NCBI GenBank assembly: GCA_016303065.1
Contig: JAEDMJ010000005.1
Location: 6,837 to 70,836, forward strand
Reading direction: 5' to 3'
DNA: 64,000 nucleotides
Source of the DNA: Clostridiales bacterium
GTDB lineage: Bacteria; Bacillota; Clostridia; Oscillospirales; QAMX01
Each line of letters begins with the position of its first letter. The first letter of the stretch is position 1. The position numbers and the translations under genes were made by a program. Below, piece after piece: positions 41,275 to 50,600 of this stretch. Below the pieces are notes generated by a model that made no database searches, was not told the DNA's origin, and was given only the letters and a program-made list of their open reading frames with translations.

Positions 41275-42558
41275 ATGGACACTTACGAAGGAACCAAGAG
41301 ACCGTTTGTCACAAAAGCACAGATTGAGGAGATAGTGAAGACCTATCCCACGCCTTTCCATATATACGACGAAAAAGGGATAAAAGAAAATGCCCGCAGA
41401 CTTATGGACGCGTTTTCATGGAATCCCGGATACAGGGAGTTTTTTGCGGTCAAGGCGACCCCTTCTCCGGTTATACTCAAAATGCTCTGCGACATGGGCT
41501 GCGGTCTTGACTGCTCGTCGCTGACCGAGCTGATGCTGGCCAACGCCATCGGCGTCGGCGGGGACAGGATCATGTTCTCGTCCAACGCCACCCCGGCGGA
41601 AGAGTTTGTCTATGGACGCAAGCTCAACGCCATAATCAACCTTGACGACATCACCCACATCGATTTTCTTGCGGAGAACGGCGGCATTCCGAAGCTTGTT
41701 TCGTGCCGTTTCAACCCCGGAAAGTTTGCGATAAGCAACGCTATCATGGACGCGCCTTCCAACGCAAAGTACGGCTTTACCAGGGATCAGATCAGATTTG
41801 GCTTCAAGCGGCTCAAGGAGCTCGGCGCGGAGAAATTCGGCCTTCACGCATTCCTTTCCTCCAACACATCGACGGAGGGCTATTACCCCGCGCTTGCCGG
41901 CGTTTTGTTTGAGCTTGCCGCGGAGCTTGCCGACAAATACGGATATGAGATCGACTTTATAAACCTTTCCGGCGGCATCGGCGTTCCCTATTATCCCGAC
42001 CAGAAGCCCAATGACATATACCGTATCGCCGACGGGGTCAGAAAGGTCTTTGAACAGATCATGGTTCCCGCGGGCCTCGGAAACGTCAAGATCTACACCG
42101 AGCTGGGCCGGTATATGCTTGCGCCCTACGGCGCGCTCGTCGCCACTGCCATACACAGCAAGCACACCTACAAGGAATACATCGGACTTGACGCCTGTGC
42201 CTGCGACCTTATGCGTCCGGCAATGTACGGCGCATACCACCATGTCACCGTTCTCGGCAAAGAGGACGATTTGTGCGACCATGTCTACGATATCACCGGT
42301 TCGCTCTGTGAAAACAACGACAAGTTTGCGGTCGACCGCGCTTTGCCGCGCATAGACCGCGGAGACTTTATCTATATTCACGACACCGGCGCGCACGGCC
42401 ACAGCATGGGCTACAACTATAACGGAAAACTCCGCCACGCCGAACTGCTTTTGAAGGAGGACGGCTCCGTCCAGATGATAAGGAGAGCGGAAAATCCGAA
42501 AGATTACTTTGCAACTCTCGACTTCCTTGGCCTGTTCGACTGGGGAGAGAGCAAATGA
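41275..42558 (+). CDS. lysA: Diaminopimelate decarboxylase-like fold-type III PLP enzyme
   Basis: A 427-residue alanine-racemase-like barrel enzyme with Schiff-base Lys60 in FFAVKATPSP, a Ser-rich GLDCSSLTELMLAN segment and NLSGGIGVPYYPDQ for phosphate binding. CACDLMRPAMYGAYHH near 310-325 carries the cysteine that completes the second subunit's active site. It converts meso-diaminopimelate to lysine. TELGR stands where EPGR is usual, and the sequence is a divergent branch, so a related carboxylate substrate is possible. ATG 41275 is favoured over ATG 41254 because GGAG lies 6 bases upstream. Confidence 0.82.
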   Translation: MDTYEGTKRPFVTKAQIEEIVKTYPTPFHIYDEKGIKENARRLMDAFSWNPGYREFFAVKATPSPVILKMLCDMGCGLDCSSLTELMLANAIGVGGDRIMFSSNATPAEEFVYGRKLNAIINLDDITHIDFLAENGGIPKLVSCRFNPGKFAISNAIMDAPSNAKYGFTRDQIRFGFKRLKELGAEKFGLHAFLSSNTSTEGYYPALAGVLFELAAELADKYGYEIDFINLSGGIGVPYYPDQKPNDIYRIADGVRKVFEQIMVPAGLGNVKIYTELGRYMLAPYGALVATAIHSKHTYKEYIGLDACACDLMRPAMYGAYHHVTVLGKEDDLCDHVYDITGSLCENNDKFAVDRALPRIDRGDFIYIHDTGAHGHSMGYNYNGKLRHAELLLKEDGSVQMIRRAENPKDYFATLDFLGLFDWGESK

Positions 42559-43523
42559 AATATATTGAAATCAGAATAGAGACTACTCCCGAGGGAATCG
42601 AGCCGCTTTCCGACCGTCTCACCATGATCGGAGCGGACGCCTTTTCCATTCAGGACGAGGCGGATATGCTGTCTTTTCTTGACAACAACCGCAAATACTG
42701 GGACTATATCGACGAAAACCTGCTTTCCGGGATGAAGGGCGTTTCCCGTATCGTTCTCTATGTCTGCGACGACGAGGCCGGACACGAACTTATGGACGTT
42801 CTGCCCGAAGAGCTTTCCTCCCTCAGAGAGGCAAGAAGCGACGTCGACTTCGGTTCCCTGGCAGTGACCTGTTCCACCGCGGATGACGACGAGTGGCTCA
42901 ACTCGTGGAGAAAATACTATAAGCCCTTTGCTGTCGGAGACAGGATCTACGTCTGTCCCGAGTGGGAGGAACCGGGCGAAACGGGAGACCGCGTCGTCTA
43001 TGTTTCCGATCCCGGGCTTGCCTTCGGAAGCGGAATTCACGAGACGACGCGGCTTTGTATGGAGCTGCTTGAAAAGAACCTTCCGGCGGGGGGAACCGTG
43101 CTCGACATGGGCTGCGGCAGCGGCATTTTGGCTGTCGTGGCGATGCTTTTGGGGGCGAAGAGCGCCTTCGGTGTCGACGTGGACGACAAAGCCGTTTCCG
43201 CCTCGGAAAGAAATGCCGCTCTCAACTCCGTTTCGGACAAATGCACTTTTGTCTGCGGAGATCTTACTGCGGAGAAAGAGCTTGTCAAAACTCCCGAGGG
43301 AGGCTTTGACGTGGTGTGCGCCAATATTGTCGCCGACGTGCTCATATATCTTGCCCCGTACGTCTGCGAATACCTTAAAAAGGACGGGGCTTTTCTCGCT
43401 TCGGGAATAATCGACACAAGGCTGAGCGAGGTTTGCGACGCCTTTGAAAACGCCGGACTCGCCATCGTGACCATAAAGCGCGAGAACGGCTGGTGCGCGG
43501 TTCTTTCAAGACAGAACCTTTGA
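42555..43523 (+). CDS. prmA: Ribosomal protein L11 methyltransferase
   Basis: A 322-residue SAM-dependent methyltransferase that trimethylates ribosomal protein L11. The N-terminal substrate-recognition domain occupies about 1-95. The catalytic part has the PrmA hallmark DPGLAFGSGIHETTRLCME, SAM motif I VLDMGCGSGILAVVAMLLGA (near 180) and the motif CANIVADVLIYLAP. The start overlaps the decarboxylase stop by four bases (ATGA). Confidence 0.93.
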   Translation: MKYIEIRIETTPEGIEPLSDRLTMIGADAFSIQDEADMLSFLDNNRKYWDYIDENLLSGMKGVSRIVLYVCDDEAGHELMDVLPEELSSLREARSDVDFGSLAVTCSTADDDEWLNSWRKYYKPFAVGDRIYVCPEWEEPGETGDRVVYVSDPGLAFGSGIHETTRLCMELLEKNLPAGGTVLDMGCGSGILAVVAMLLGAKSAFGVDVDDKAVSASERNAALNSVSDKCTFVCGDLTAEKELVKTPEGGFDVVCANIVADVLIYLAPYVCEYLKKDGAFLASGIIDTRLSEVCDAFENAGLAIVTIKRENGWCAVLSRQNL

Positions 43524-43552
43524 CTTCCGGCTCGGGGGTCTTCCCGGGGGGG

Positions 43553-44728
43553 TCAGAACGGTCTGAGCGCTCCGAGAAGCCTTGCGAATGCGGCGAAGAA
43601 GCCCAGCTTTTCAATATCCGCTCCGCTCAGAACCGGAATTACGCAGAGCGTTTCTCCGTTTTGGGAAACGGTTATCTTTCCGACCTCTGTTCCGGCGGAG
43701 ATGGGCGCTTCGACGCTTTTCGGATATTCACATGAAATATTCACCTCCGGGGAGCTTCCCCGGCTGATGAGGATTGATTCGTGCTCTCCCGCAACAAGGG
43801 AGAGCGCCTCGTTTTTTCCGTGGATTACGGGAATTTCCGGAAGGGAGAGCCCTTCGGTGGGGTCAAAGGATTCGTATGAGGCGAATCCGAGGTTCAAAAG
43901 CGCTGTCGCGCATTCGAAGCGGACCGCAGAGGTTTCGGCGCCCATGACGACCGCGCAGAGCCGCATTCCGTTTTTCTCCGCTGTTGCAGAGATGCAGAAC
44001 TTTGCGTTCCCGGTGGAGCCGGTTTTGAGCCCTGTGAGCCCGCTGTACGATTTGATGAGCTTGTTTGTGTTGGTGAGTCCGAATTCGCCGTTCCTGACAG
44101 AGTCCATCCACGTTGTCGTGAACATGAACGCCTCGCTGTGGCGGCAAAGCTCTGCGCTCATCAGGGCGATGTCGCGCGCAGTGGTGAGGTGGCCGTCCTC
44201 ATCGAGCCCGCAGGCATTTTTAAATACGGTGTTCGTCATGCCGAGTTCGGCCGCGCGGGAGTTCATCGCCTGAACAAAAAGTTCTTCGCTTCCGCCGATG
44301 TGTTCCGCAAGCGCCACGGCGGCGTCGTTGGCGGAGGCGATCGAAACGGATTTGAAAAGCTCGAGAACGGTCATCTGTTCTCCGGGTTCGAGGTATATCT
44401 GGCTTCCGCCCATGGAACAGGCGTGCTCGCTGGCGGTCACCGTGTCGTCAAGGCTTACCGCGCCGGAGTCGCAGGCCTCGAGCACGAGAAGCATGGTCAT
44501 GATTTTTGTGACGCTTGCGGGCGCGCGCCTCTCGTCTGCGTTCAGCTCCAGAAGAATTCTGCCGCTGTCAAGGTCGCAGAGCACGGCCGAAGCACAGTCC
44601 AGCTCGGAAATATCGGCGATCGTTTGGGCGGCGTCGTAGTCGATGACGTCGCCGGAGGGAGCGGAGGCGGCACAGACGGAAAAGGTCAGCGCTGCAATCG
44701 TCATGACGAAAGCAATTGCACGTTTCAT
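43553..44728 (-). CDS. D-alanyl-D-alanine carboxypeptidase, DacF-like
   Basis: A 391-residue penicillin-binding protein. A signal peptide (1-22) precedes a class A peptidase S11 domain with SxxK in APASVTKIMTM (near 75), SxN in SIASANDAAVAL (near 132) and KTG in GLKTGSTGNA (near 237). A C-terminal beta-rich PBP5 domain (about 280-370) and a hydrophobic/basic tail follow. It trims the terminal D-Ala from stem peptides to regulate cross-linking. It is convergent with prmA and divergent from mtaB. Confidence 0.92.
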   Translation of the reverse strand: MKRAIAFVMTIAALTFSVCAASAPSGDVIDYDAAQTIADISELDCASAVLCDLDSGRILLELNADERRAPASVTKIMTMLLVLEACDSGAVSLDDTVTASEHACSMGGSQIYLEPGEQMTVLELFKSVSIASANDAAVALAEHIGGSEELFVQAMNSRAAELGMTNTVFKNACGLDEDGHLTTARDIALMSAELCRHSEAFMFTTTWMDSVRNGEFGLTNTNKLIKSYSGLTGLKTGSTGNAKFCISATAEKNGMRLCAVVMGAETSAVRFECATALLNLGFASYESFDPTEGLSLPEIPVIHGKNEALSLVAGEHESILISRGSSPEVNISCEYPKSVEAPISAGTEVGKITVSQNGETLCVIPVLSGADIEKLGFFAAFARLLGALRPF

Positions 44729-44806
44729 GGATCATTTTACTTCCTTTCGCAGAGTCCGATGGATATATATGAAATCCGAGAGCCGATAATAACGGGAGGA
44801 TGCCGC

Positions 44807-46096
44807 TTGAAGATATCTTTTTACACTCTTGGCTGCCGAACGAACCAGTTCGAGACCCAGGCCATGGAAAAGCTCTTTGCCGGGAACGGATTTGAGCTTG
44901 TGCCCTGGGGCGGGGACGCCGACGTTTTCGTTGTGAATTCGTGTACCGTGACGGCGACGGCGGATCAGAAGACAAGGCAGCAGGTCAGAAAAATCAGACG
45001 CGAACATCCGCGCGCGGTCATTGCCTTGTGCGGATGCATGGCTCAAAAATCCGAAGACGGGATAAAAGCTTCGCTCGGCGTCGACGTGCTGGGCGGAAAC
45101 CGGGACCATGCCGCCTTTGTCAGGGCGGTTTGCGATTTCTGCGAAGGAAAAACCGCCCTTGACACAGGGAGGGAGAGCACGGGCTTTGTGGAGCTTCCCG
45201 CAGGGGGGCTTGCGGAGAGAACTCGGGCTCTTCTGAAAATCGAGGACGGATGCGATTATTATTGCACCTACTGTGCAATACCCTATGCCAGGGGCCATGT
45301 CAGGTCCGCCGACCCCGAAAAAGCCGCGGCGGAAGCGGCGCGGCTGAGCGCAGCGGGATTCGGCGAAATCGTTGTGACGGGAATTGAAATTTCGGCTTAC
45401 GGGGCGGACATCGGATATTCCGGGGGACTTGCGGGTCTTACGGAAAAGCTGACGGACGCCGCAAGCCCCGCAAGGGTAAGCCTTGGGTCGCTGCGTCCGA
45501 CGGTCGTGACGGAGGACTTCTGCCGCAGGCTTTCGGCAAAGCCGAACTTCTGCCGTCATTTTCACCTTTCCATCCAGAGCGGCTCAAAGGGCGTTCTGGA
45601 GAGGATGAAGCGGAGATACGGCCCGGATGATATCCGGCGGGCCGTGGAGCTCCTCAACCGCTGGTTTGACCGGCCGAATATCACCGGGGACGTGATCTGC
45701 GGCTTTTGCGGTGAGACGGAAGAGGAATTTGCGGAGACTGAGGCGCTTGTCAGCGAGCTGAAGCTCGGCGGACTGCACATTTTTCCGTATTCCAGGCGTG
45801 AGGGGACGGCGGCGGCGCGTATGCCGGACAGCGTCGAAAAGTCCGAAAAGGAACGTCGCTGCGCCGCGCTGGCACGGGTGAGCCGGAAAAACTATTCGGA
45901 CTACCTGGCCGCTCAGGTCGGAAAGACCTTTACGGTCGTGTTTGAACACAGTAAATCTTCGGAGACGATTGGCGGATACACGGAAAACTATCTCTATGCG
46001 GAGACGAATTCGGAAAAAGCCGCGGACGGAGACGTCAAAAAAGTGAGGATTGTTTCGGCGGGGGAGGATTCGCTCCGCTGTGAACCTGTGGAATAA
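44807..46096 (+). CDS. mtaB: tRNA t6A37 methylthiotransferase MtaB
   Basis: A 429-residue radical SAM enzyme that converts t6A37 to ms2t6A37 in ANN-decoding tRNAs. The N-terminal UPF0004 domain binds one cluster (Cys in YTLGCRTNQFE, VNSCTVT and LCGCMAQKS). The radical SAM core has CDYYCTYCAIPYARG (near 148) and a TRAM domain ends the protein. The start is TTG 44807, with GGGAGGA 6 bases upstream; the frame stays open for more than 600 bases upstream only because it shadows dacF on the other strand. Confidence 0.93.
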   Translation: MKISFYTLGCRTNQFETQAMEKLFAGNGFELVPWGGDADVFVVNSCTVTATADQKTRQQVRKIRREHPRAVIALCGCMAQKSEDGIKASLGVDVLGGNRDHAAFVRAVCDFCEGKTALDTGRESTGFVELPAGGLAERTRALLKIEDGCDYYCTYCAIPYARGHVRSADPEKAAAEAARLSAAGFGEIVVTGIEISAYGADIGYSGGLAGLTEKLTDAASPARVSLGSLRPTVVTEDFCRRLSAKPNFCRHFHLSIQSGSKGVLERMKRRYGPDDIRRAVELLNRWFDRPNITGDVICGFCGETEEEFAETEALVSELKLGGLHIFPYSRREGTAAARMPDSVEKSEKERRCAALARVSRKNYSDYLAAQVGKTFTVVFEHSKSSETIGGYTENYLYAETNSEKAADGDVKKVRIVSAGEDSLRCEPVE

Positions 46097-46149
46097 GGCC
46101 GCGTGACAGGGCATATGATACAAGCAGTACTCTTTGTGGGAGGTGCACG

Positions 46150-46731
46150 GTGAAAAGGGGTTCGGTTGTCAGCATTGTCTGCATATGCGTTATTCTGGCC
46201 GGGGCTGCATATTTTGCTTACCCCTTTGTTTCGGGAATGATTGAGGAAAGGCGCCGCGAAGAAATGCTTGCATCTTCTGCCGGCGCGGATACCGAAGGGG
46301 AAATAGTCATCACGATAACGGCGGGAAAGGCGGAAGAACTGTTGAACGCCGCTCTCGGAGACGATTTTCCCGTCACGGATATCGAAGTCGGCTTTGGGGA
46401 CGGACTCATTGTTCTGAGCGGAACCGCCAGCCGCGACGCCCTTTTGACGGAGGAACTGCTGAGCGAACATCCGAACCTTTACGCGGCGAAGCTCTTTGTC
46501 CCGGAGTCTGCAAAGGTCGGGATCAGCTTTACGGCGTCGGCGGAGAATTCGGAGATTAAGATTACTCCGGAAAGCTTTACCCTTGGGGGCTATATGCTTC
46601 CGCTCGGCTTTATTCCGGCGGAAGTGCGGAATGCGCTCGGGGACATAATTGCAAAAAAATATATTCCGGAGGGGATTTCCGTGGTTGGCGTTACGGTGGG
46701 GGAAGGAATTCTGACCGTTGCGGCGGACTGA
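46150..46731 (+). CDS. Single-pass membrane protein of unknown function
   Basis: A 193-residue protein with an N-terminal transmembrane helix (VVSIVCICVILAGAAYFAYPFV) and an extracytoplasmic domain with alternating hydrophobic strands. It resembles YpmS-type (DUF2140-like) proteins in layout (ITITAGKAEELLNAAL, LEGY-like strands), but I cannot assign a family with confidence. GTG 46150 has GGGAGGTG upstream. It lies 53 bases after mtaB and ends at a terminator, so it is likely co-transcribed with mtaB. Confidence 0.65.
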   Translation: MKRGSVVSIVCICVILAGAAYFAYPFVSGMIEERRREEMLASSAGADTEGEIVITITAGKAEELLNAALGDDFPVTDIEVGFGDGLIVLSGTASRDALLTEELLSEHPNLYAAKLFVPESAKVGISFTASAENSEIKITPESFTLGGYMLPLGFIPAEVRNALGDIIAKKYIPEGISVVGVTVGEGILTVAAD

Positions 46732-46778
46732 GCTTTCCGGAAAAGCGCTTTCCGAGCGGGAGCGCAAGAGCTAAAATC

Positions 46779-46818
46779 AAACGCCTGTTTCCCGAAGCTT
46801 TCGGGAAACAGGCGTTTT
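46779..46818. terminator. Bidirectional terminator
   Basis: AAACGCCTGTTTCCCGA pairs with TCGGGAAACAGGCGTTT around AGCT, with a T-run on the plus side and TTTGATTTT on the minus side. It closes both the mtaB unit and the long minus-strand operon. Confidence 0.9.
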
Positions 46819-46833
46819 TGCCGCGGAAAAACT

Positions 46834-47505
46834 TTATTTCTTTTTTGAATGCCTGTCCGCTTTGATCTCGACACCGAGGGAGGTGCGGAAGCCCTCGTCG
46901 CGGGAGCGGCGGCTCATGAGGAAGGCCTGAGCGATGGCTGAACAGAAAAGTATCATGCCAAGCGCCAGAACGAGCACGATCCAGCATCCGGAAAAGAGAT
47001 TTTTTATAAGCTCTCCGGCGTTTGACTGGAACATGACGGCGATGATGAAATTGAGCCAGCACAGGATGATAAATAGCAGGGTCGCGGGGATAACGTACAG
47101 CAGGTTTTTGATATAGTAATACTTCAAAAGCCTTGCGTTATAGCGGGCGTGGAGATATGTCAGGACTACGGGAAGGAGAACCGCTCCGATGTACGGCGTA
47201 TAGCTCAGGAGAATGTTTCTGACGTTGTAGGCAAATTCGGCCGTTCCCTTGAACAGGAGGAGGACGCTTGCCAGAAACCAGAGAACGCAGTAGACGAGAT
47301 AGAGCGCCATAACGGGAAAATATGAGATAAATCCCTTCGGCGCACTGTCGCGCCAGATTCGGAGCAGATTGACGATAAGGTGCTTTGAATTGTACTTTTT
47401 CTCAAAAAGCTCCTTGTCCTCCTCTGTCACGGTTATGGGTTTGTGATGTTTGGCGGTGTTTGCAGTCTTTTTGACGGGGCCGCTCTTCTTTCGTGACTTT
47501 GGCAT
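46834..47505 (-). CDS. Polytopic membrane protein of unknown function
   Basis: A 223-residue protein with a basic N-terminus (MPKSRKKSGPVKK) and about four to five transmembrane helices (near 67-88, 97-120, 135-160, 172-195), and a basic C-terminal tail. I do not recognise a family. GGAGG lies 6 bases before the ATG. It is the last gene of the minus-strand run and starts 31 bases after clpE. Confidence 0.7.
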   Translation of the reverse strand: MPKSRKKSGPVKKTANTAKHHKPITVTEEDKELFEKKYNSKHLIVNLLRIWRDSAPKGFISYFPVMALYLVYCVLWFLASVLLLFKGTAEFAYNVRNILLSYTPYIGAVLLPVVLTYLHARYNARLLKYYYIKNLLYVIPATLLFIILCWLNFIIAVMFQSNAGELIKNLFSGCWIVLVLALGMILFCSAIAQAFLMSRRSRDEGFRTSLGVEIKADRHSKKK

Positions 47506-47536
47506 TTTTTCCTCCCATTCAGAATTTTGCGGCGGT

Positions 47537-49855
47537 TCAGACGGCGGCGACGGTGAGCGCGCCGTTTTCAGCGGTAACGGAGACGGATGTGACGGGATCC
47601 TCGTATCTGCTGATTATTGCGGAAGCCGCAGCGTCTTCGATCTCTTTCTGGATCAGGCGGCGGAGATTTCTTGCTCCGTACTTCACGGAATAGGACTTGT
47701 CGGTGAGGTACTGGACCGCCGCATCGTCGCAGGTGAACTTTATGCCGCGCTGGTTAAGGTTTTCGGCGAGCTCGGAGAGCATGAGCCGCGTGATCGCGGA
47801 AAAGTTTTCCTTTGAAAGCTGGTTGAAGGTTATGATCTCGTCCACACGGTTCAAAAATTCGGGGCGCATGATCTCTTCGAGCGCTTTCATGGTTTTTGCG
47901 GAGCTCTGCTGGGTGAGGCTTTGACCGAATCCGGCGGAACCGGAGGAGAGCGTGCTTCCAGCGTTTGTGGTCATGACGATTATGGTGTTTTCAAAGCTCA
48001 CGAGTCTGCCGTGGGCATCGGTGATGTGCCCGTCGTCGAGGATCTGGAGAAGAATGTTCAGAACGTCGGGATGAGCTTTTTCGATCTCGTCAAAGAGGAC
48101 GACGGAATACGGCTTGCGGCGGATCTTTTCGGTGAGCTGTCCGGCCTCGTCATAGCCCACATATCCCGGAGGCGAACCGACTATGCGGGATACGGCGTGC
48201 TTTTCCATGAATTCCGACATGTCAAGGCGGATCAGAGATTCGGGCGAGTCGAAAAGATCGGCGGCAAGACGCCTTACGAGTTCGGTTTTTCCGACGCCGG
48301 TCGGACCGGCAAAGATGAACGACACCGGTTTGCGCTTGGGTGAGATGCCGGCGCGGCTGCGCTTTATGGCGGCGGCAACCGAAGCGATAACGTGATCCTG
48401 GCCGACGATGTGGGAACGGAGGCGCTCCTCGAGCCCGTTTATGCGGCGGTATTCCGTTTCGGTGATCTTCGAAGCGGGGATCTTTGTCCAAAGCTCGATG
48501 ACATGGGCCAGATCGTTCACCGTGACCGGAAGGCGTGTGTTGCGGAGGGTGTCAAGCTGTTCCTGGATGCGCGCCTCCTCGGAGCGTATGTCGGCAAGCT
48601 CCCTGTAAAGCTCGGGGGAGTTGGCGTTGATTTTTTCTTCGCGCTCGGCGCGGAGCCTTGTCAGCTCATCTTCAAGCTTTGCCGCTTCGGTTATGGCGGT
48701 GTTTCTCAGGTTGACGGCGCTTCCCGCTTCGTCGATGAGGTCAATGGCCTTGTCGGGAAGATACCTGTCGGTTATATACCTTTCGGAAAGGAGCACTGCC
48801 TGGCGCACGGTCTCGGCGGAAATAGTCACCATGTGGTATGCTTCATAGTAGTCCCTGATCCCCATGAGTATGCTTATGCTGTCTTCGACAGAGGGTTCGG
48901 CAACGGTGACGGGCTGGAAACGGCGTTCGAGGGCGGCGTCTTTTTCGATATATTTGCGGTATTCGTTGAAGGTCGTCGCGCCGACAACCTGGACTTCGCC
49001 CCTGGACAGGGCGGGCTTGAGGATGTTCGCGGCGTTCATGGAGCCTTCCGCGTCGCCGGCGCCCACGAGATTGTGGACCTCGTCGATGACGAGAATTATG
49101 TTGCCGAGTTTTTTGACCTCGTCGATAAGACCCTTCATGCGGCTTTCAAACTGTCCGCGGAACTGGGTTCCGGCTATACAGGCGGTGAGGTCGAGCTGCC
49201 AGACTTCCTTTGCAAGAAGCTTCTGGGGAGCGTTTCCCGAGATGATCCGCTGCGCAAGTCCCTCGGCGATGGCGGTTTTTCCGACGCCGGGCTCGCCGAT
49301 AAGGCAGGGGTTGTTTTTCTGACGGCGGTTCAGAATCTGGACAACGCGCTCTATCTCTTCCTCGCGGCCGATTATGCGGTCAAGCTTTCCGGAGGAAGCT
49401 TTTTCGTTGAGGTTGACGCAGTAGGTGTCGAGAAATTTGTATTTTTTCTTCTGCTTTGCGTCTTTTGAGTCGGAAGACGGCGCCTTCTGTCCGGGAAGGG
49501 GTCCGCCGCCGGATTCGGAAGACATATTGCGTCCCTGGCCGAAAAGCTTGTCAAGGAAGGGGAAGGTCGCCGCGTTGGTGGAGCGGTCTTCCTGGGAATC
49601 GTCGGACTGCTCGGAGGGGACGATCCCGTTTTCGTCTCCGTCGTTGGCCGCCGAAAGCGCGGTCATCATCTCCTTTGACATATTTTCAAGATCGTCCTCG
49701 GAGATCCCCATTTTTTCCATCATGTCGGAGACGGGCTTTATGCCCAGTTCCCTGGCGCATTTGAGGCAGATGCCCTCATTTTTTGTTTCTCCGTTTTCAA
49801 GCCTTGTGATGAAAACGGAAGCTATGTTCTTTTTGCAGCGTGCACAGACAACCAT
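47537..49855 (-). CDS. clpE: ClpE-type AAA+ unfoldase
   Basis: A 772-residue Clp ATPase. The N-terminus is a four-cysteine zinc finger (CARCKKN at 4-10 and CLKCA near 34-38), which distinguishes ClpE from ClpC. D1 (about 155-400) has Walker A GEPGVGKTAIAEGLA and Walker B VIDEVHNL. A coiled-coil middle segment (about 405-470) follows. D2 has GPTGVGKTELVRRLA and LFDEIEKAHPDVLN, with the ClpP-docking region nearby. It feeds damaged proteins to ClpP. In Bacillus it is a CtsR target; no CtsR operator is visible in the 51 bases upstream here, and the position in a long operon suggests constitutive expression. Confidence 0.92.
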   Translation of the reverse strand: MVVCARCKKNIASVFITRLENGETKNEGICLKCARELGIKPVSDMMEKMGISEDDLENMSKEMMTALSAANDGDENGIVPSEQSDDSQEDRSTNAATFPFLDKLFGQGRNMSSESGGGPLPGQKAPSSDSKDAKQKKKYKFLDTYCVNLNEKASSGKLDRIIGREEEIERVVQILNRRQKNNPCLIGEPGVGKTAIAEGLAQRIISGNAPQKLLAKEVWQLDLTACIAGTQFRGQFESRMKGLIDEVKKLGNIILVIDEVHNLVGAGDAEGSMNAANILKPALSRGEVQVVGATTFNEYRKYIEKDAALERRFQPVTVAEPSVEDSISILMGIRDYYEAYHMVTISAETVRQAVLLSERYITDRYLPDKAIDLIDEAGSAVNLRNTAITEAAKLEDELTRLRAEREEKINANSPELYRELADIRSEEARIQEQLDTLRNTRLPVTVNDLAHVIELWTKIPASKITETEYRRINGLEERLRSHIVGQDHVIASVAAAIKRSRAGISPKRKPVSFIFAGPTGVGKTELVRRLAADLFDSPESLIRLDMSEFMEKHAVSRIVGSPPGYVGYDEAGQLTEKIRRKPYSVVLFDEIEKAHPDVLNILLQILDDGHITDAHGRLVSFENTIIVMTTNAGSTLSSGSAGFGQSLTQQSSAKTMKALEEIMRPEFLNRVDEIITFNQLSKENFSAITRLMLSELAENLNQRGIKFTCDDAAVQYLTDKSYSVKYGARNLRRLIQKEIEDAAASAIISRYEDPVTSVSVTAENGALTVAAV

Positions 49856-49906
49856 TTGAAGTTTCCTCTGATATATCTAAGAATTTACTTTTGCGTTTGG
49901 CGTTCC

Positions 49907-50587
49907 TCAGCCGAGAAGGAGGAAGAACGGGTTGATTTTTTCGGTAAGTCCTATCACGATCGATTTTTCGGCGATGAGCCCCGTAAGGCCGAGGTCAAAA
50001 GCCGCGTCTATGAGCGGAGAAGTCCAGCTTACGAGGAAGCAGATTATCATGACTGCGGCGACGGAGACGATGCCCGAGACGGAGAGTCCGACCACGCGGT
50101 CAAGCGTGGAGAGGACGGGGGCTTCAAGGGCATTGCTGATTAGCATATAGAGAAAGACGGAGATGAGAAGGAAAGTCAGAAGCAGGAAAATGAAGATAAG
50201 CACTTCGGTGAGAAGCGAATCGATGTACTCGGAGAGCGTTTTTGCAATGGAGTTTGAAAAATCCTCGTTCCGGCTTTCGATGAAGTTCTTTATTCCCGCG
50301 GCGGCCCGTCCGGAAAAGCCCCAGTTGGTGAGAAGCTCTCCGACGTCGGCAGTCGAGTCTTCGATGAGATTCGTGGCGATATAGGAAGACAGCTTTGTGC
50401 CGACGCCGGGCATCGGCAGTGCGCTGGCAAGGACGGGAGTTATGGCGCGGGTGAGCTGGCTTGCGCCGAAAACCGACAGAAAGGCAAGTCCGAGCTTTAT
50501 AAGGCTTCGGGCAATGCCGCGGCGATATCCTCGCCAGAGAGCGACCGCAACTATTGCGATCATGCACAGATCGAACAGCAGATACAT
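49907..50587 (-). CDS. CvpA-family membrane protein
   Basis: A 226-residue protein with four transmembrane helices (near 5-25, 28-48, 118-145 and 155-180) and the CvpA start pattern (LFDLCMIAIVAVALWRGYRRG). CvpA relatives support envelope function and colicin V-type secretion; their biochemical role is not settled. It lies between a membrane-anchored propeller protein and clpE, with 13- and 51-base gaps. Confidence 0.82.
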   Translation of the reverse strand: MYLLFDLCMIAIVAVALWRGYRRGIARSLIKLGLAFLSVFGASQLTRAITPVLASALPMPGVGTKLSSYIATNLIEDSTADVGELLTNWGFSGRAAAGIKNFIESRNEDFSNSIAKTLSEYIDSLLTEVLIFIFLLLTFLLISVFLYMLISNALEAPVLSTLDRVVGLSVSGIVSVAAVMIICFLVSWTSPLIDAAFDLGLTGLIAEKSIVIGLTEKINPFFLLLG

Positions 50588-50600
50588 GAAATCACCTCTT

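Noticed and set aside
44138..44806. N-terminal extension of mtaB of about 220 codons
   Set aside because: It overlaps dacF on the opposite strand, has no MtaB homology, and the TTG at 44807 has a strong GGGAGGA site and gives the normal protein start.
48392..49468. 358-codon plus-strand frame opposite clpE
   Set aside because: Antisense shadow of the AAA domains; the minus strand has all Clp motifs.
49856..49906. CtsR operator upstream of clpE
   Set aside because: No GGTCAAA tandem heptad repeat is present in the intergenic bases.
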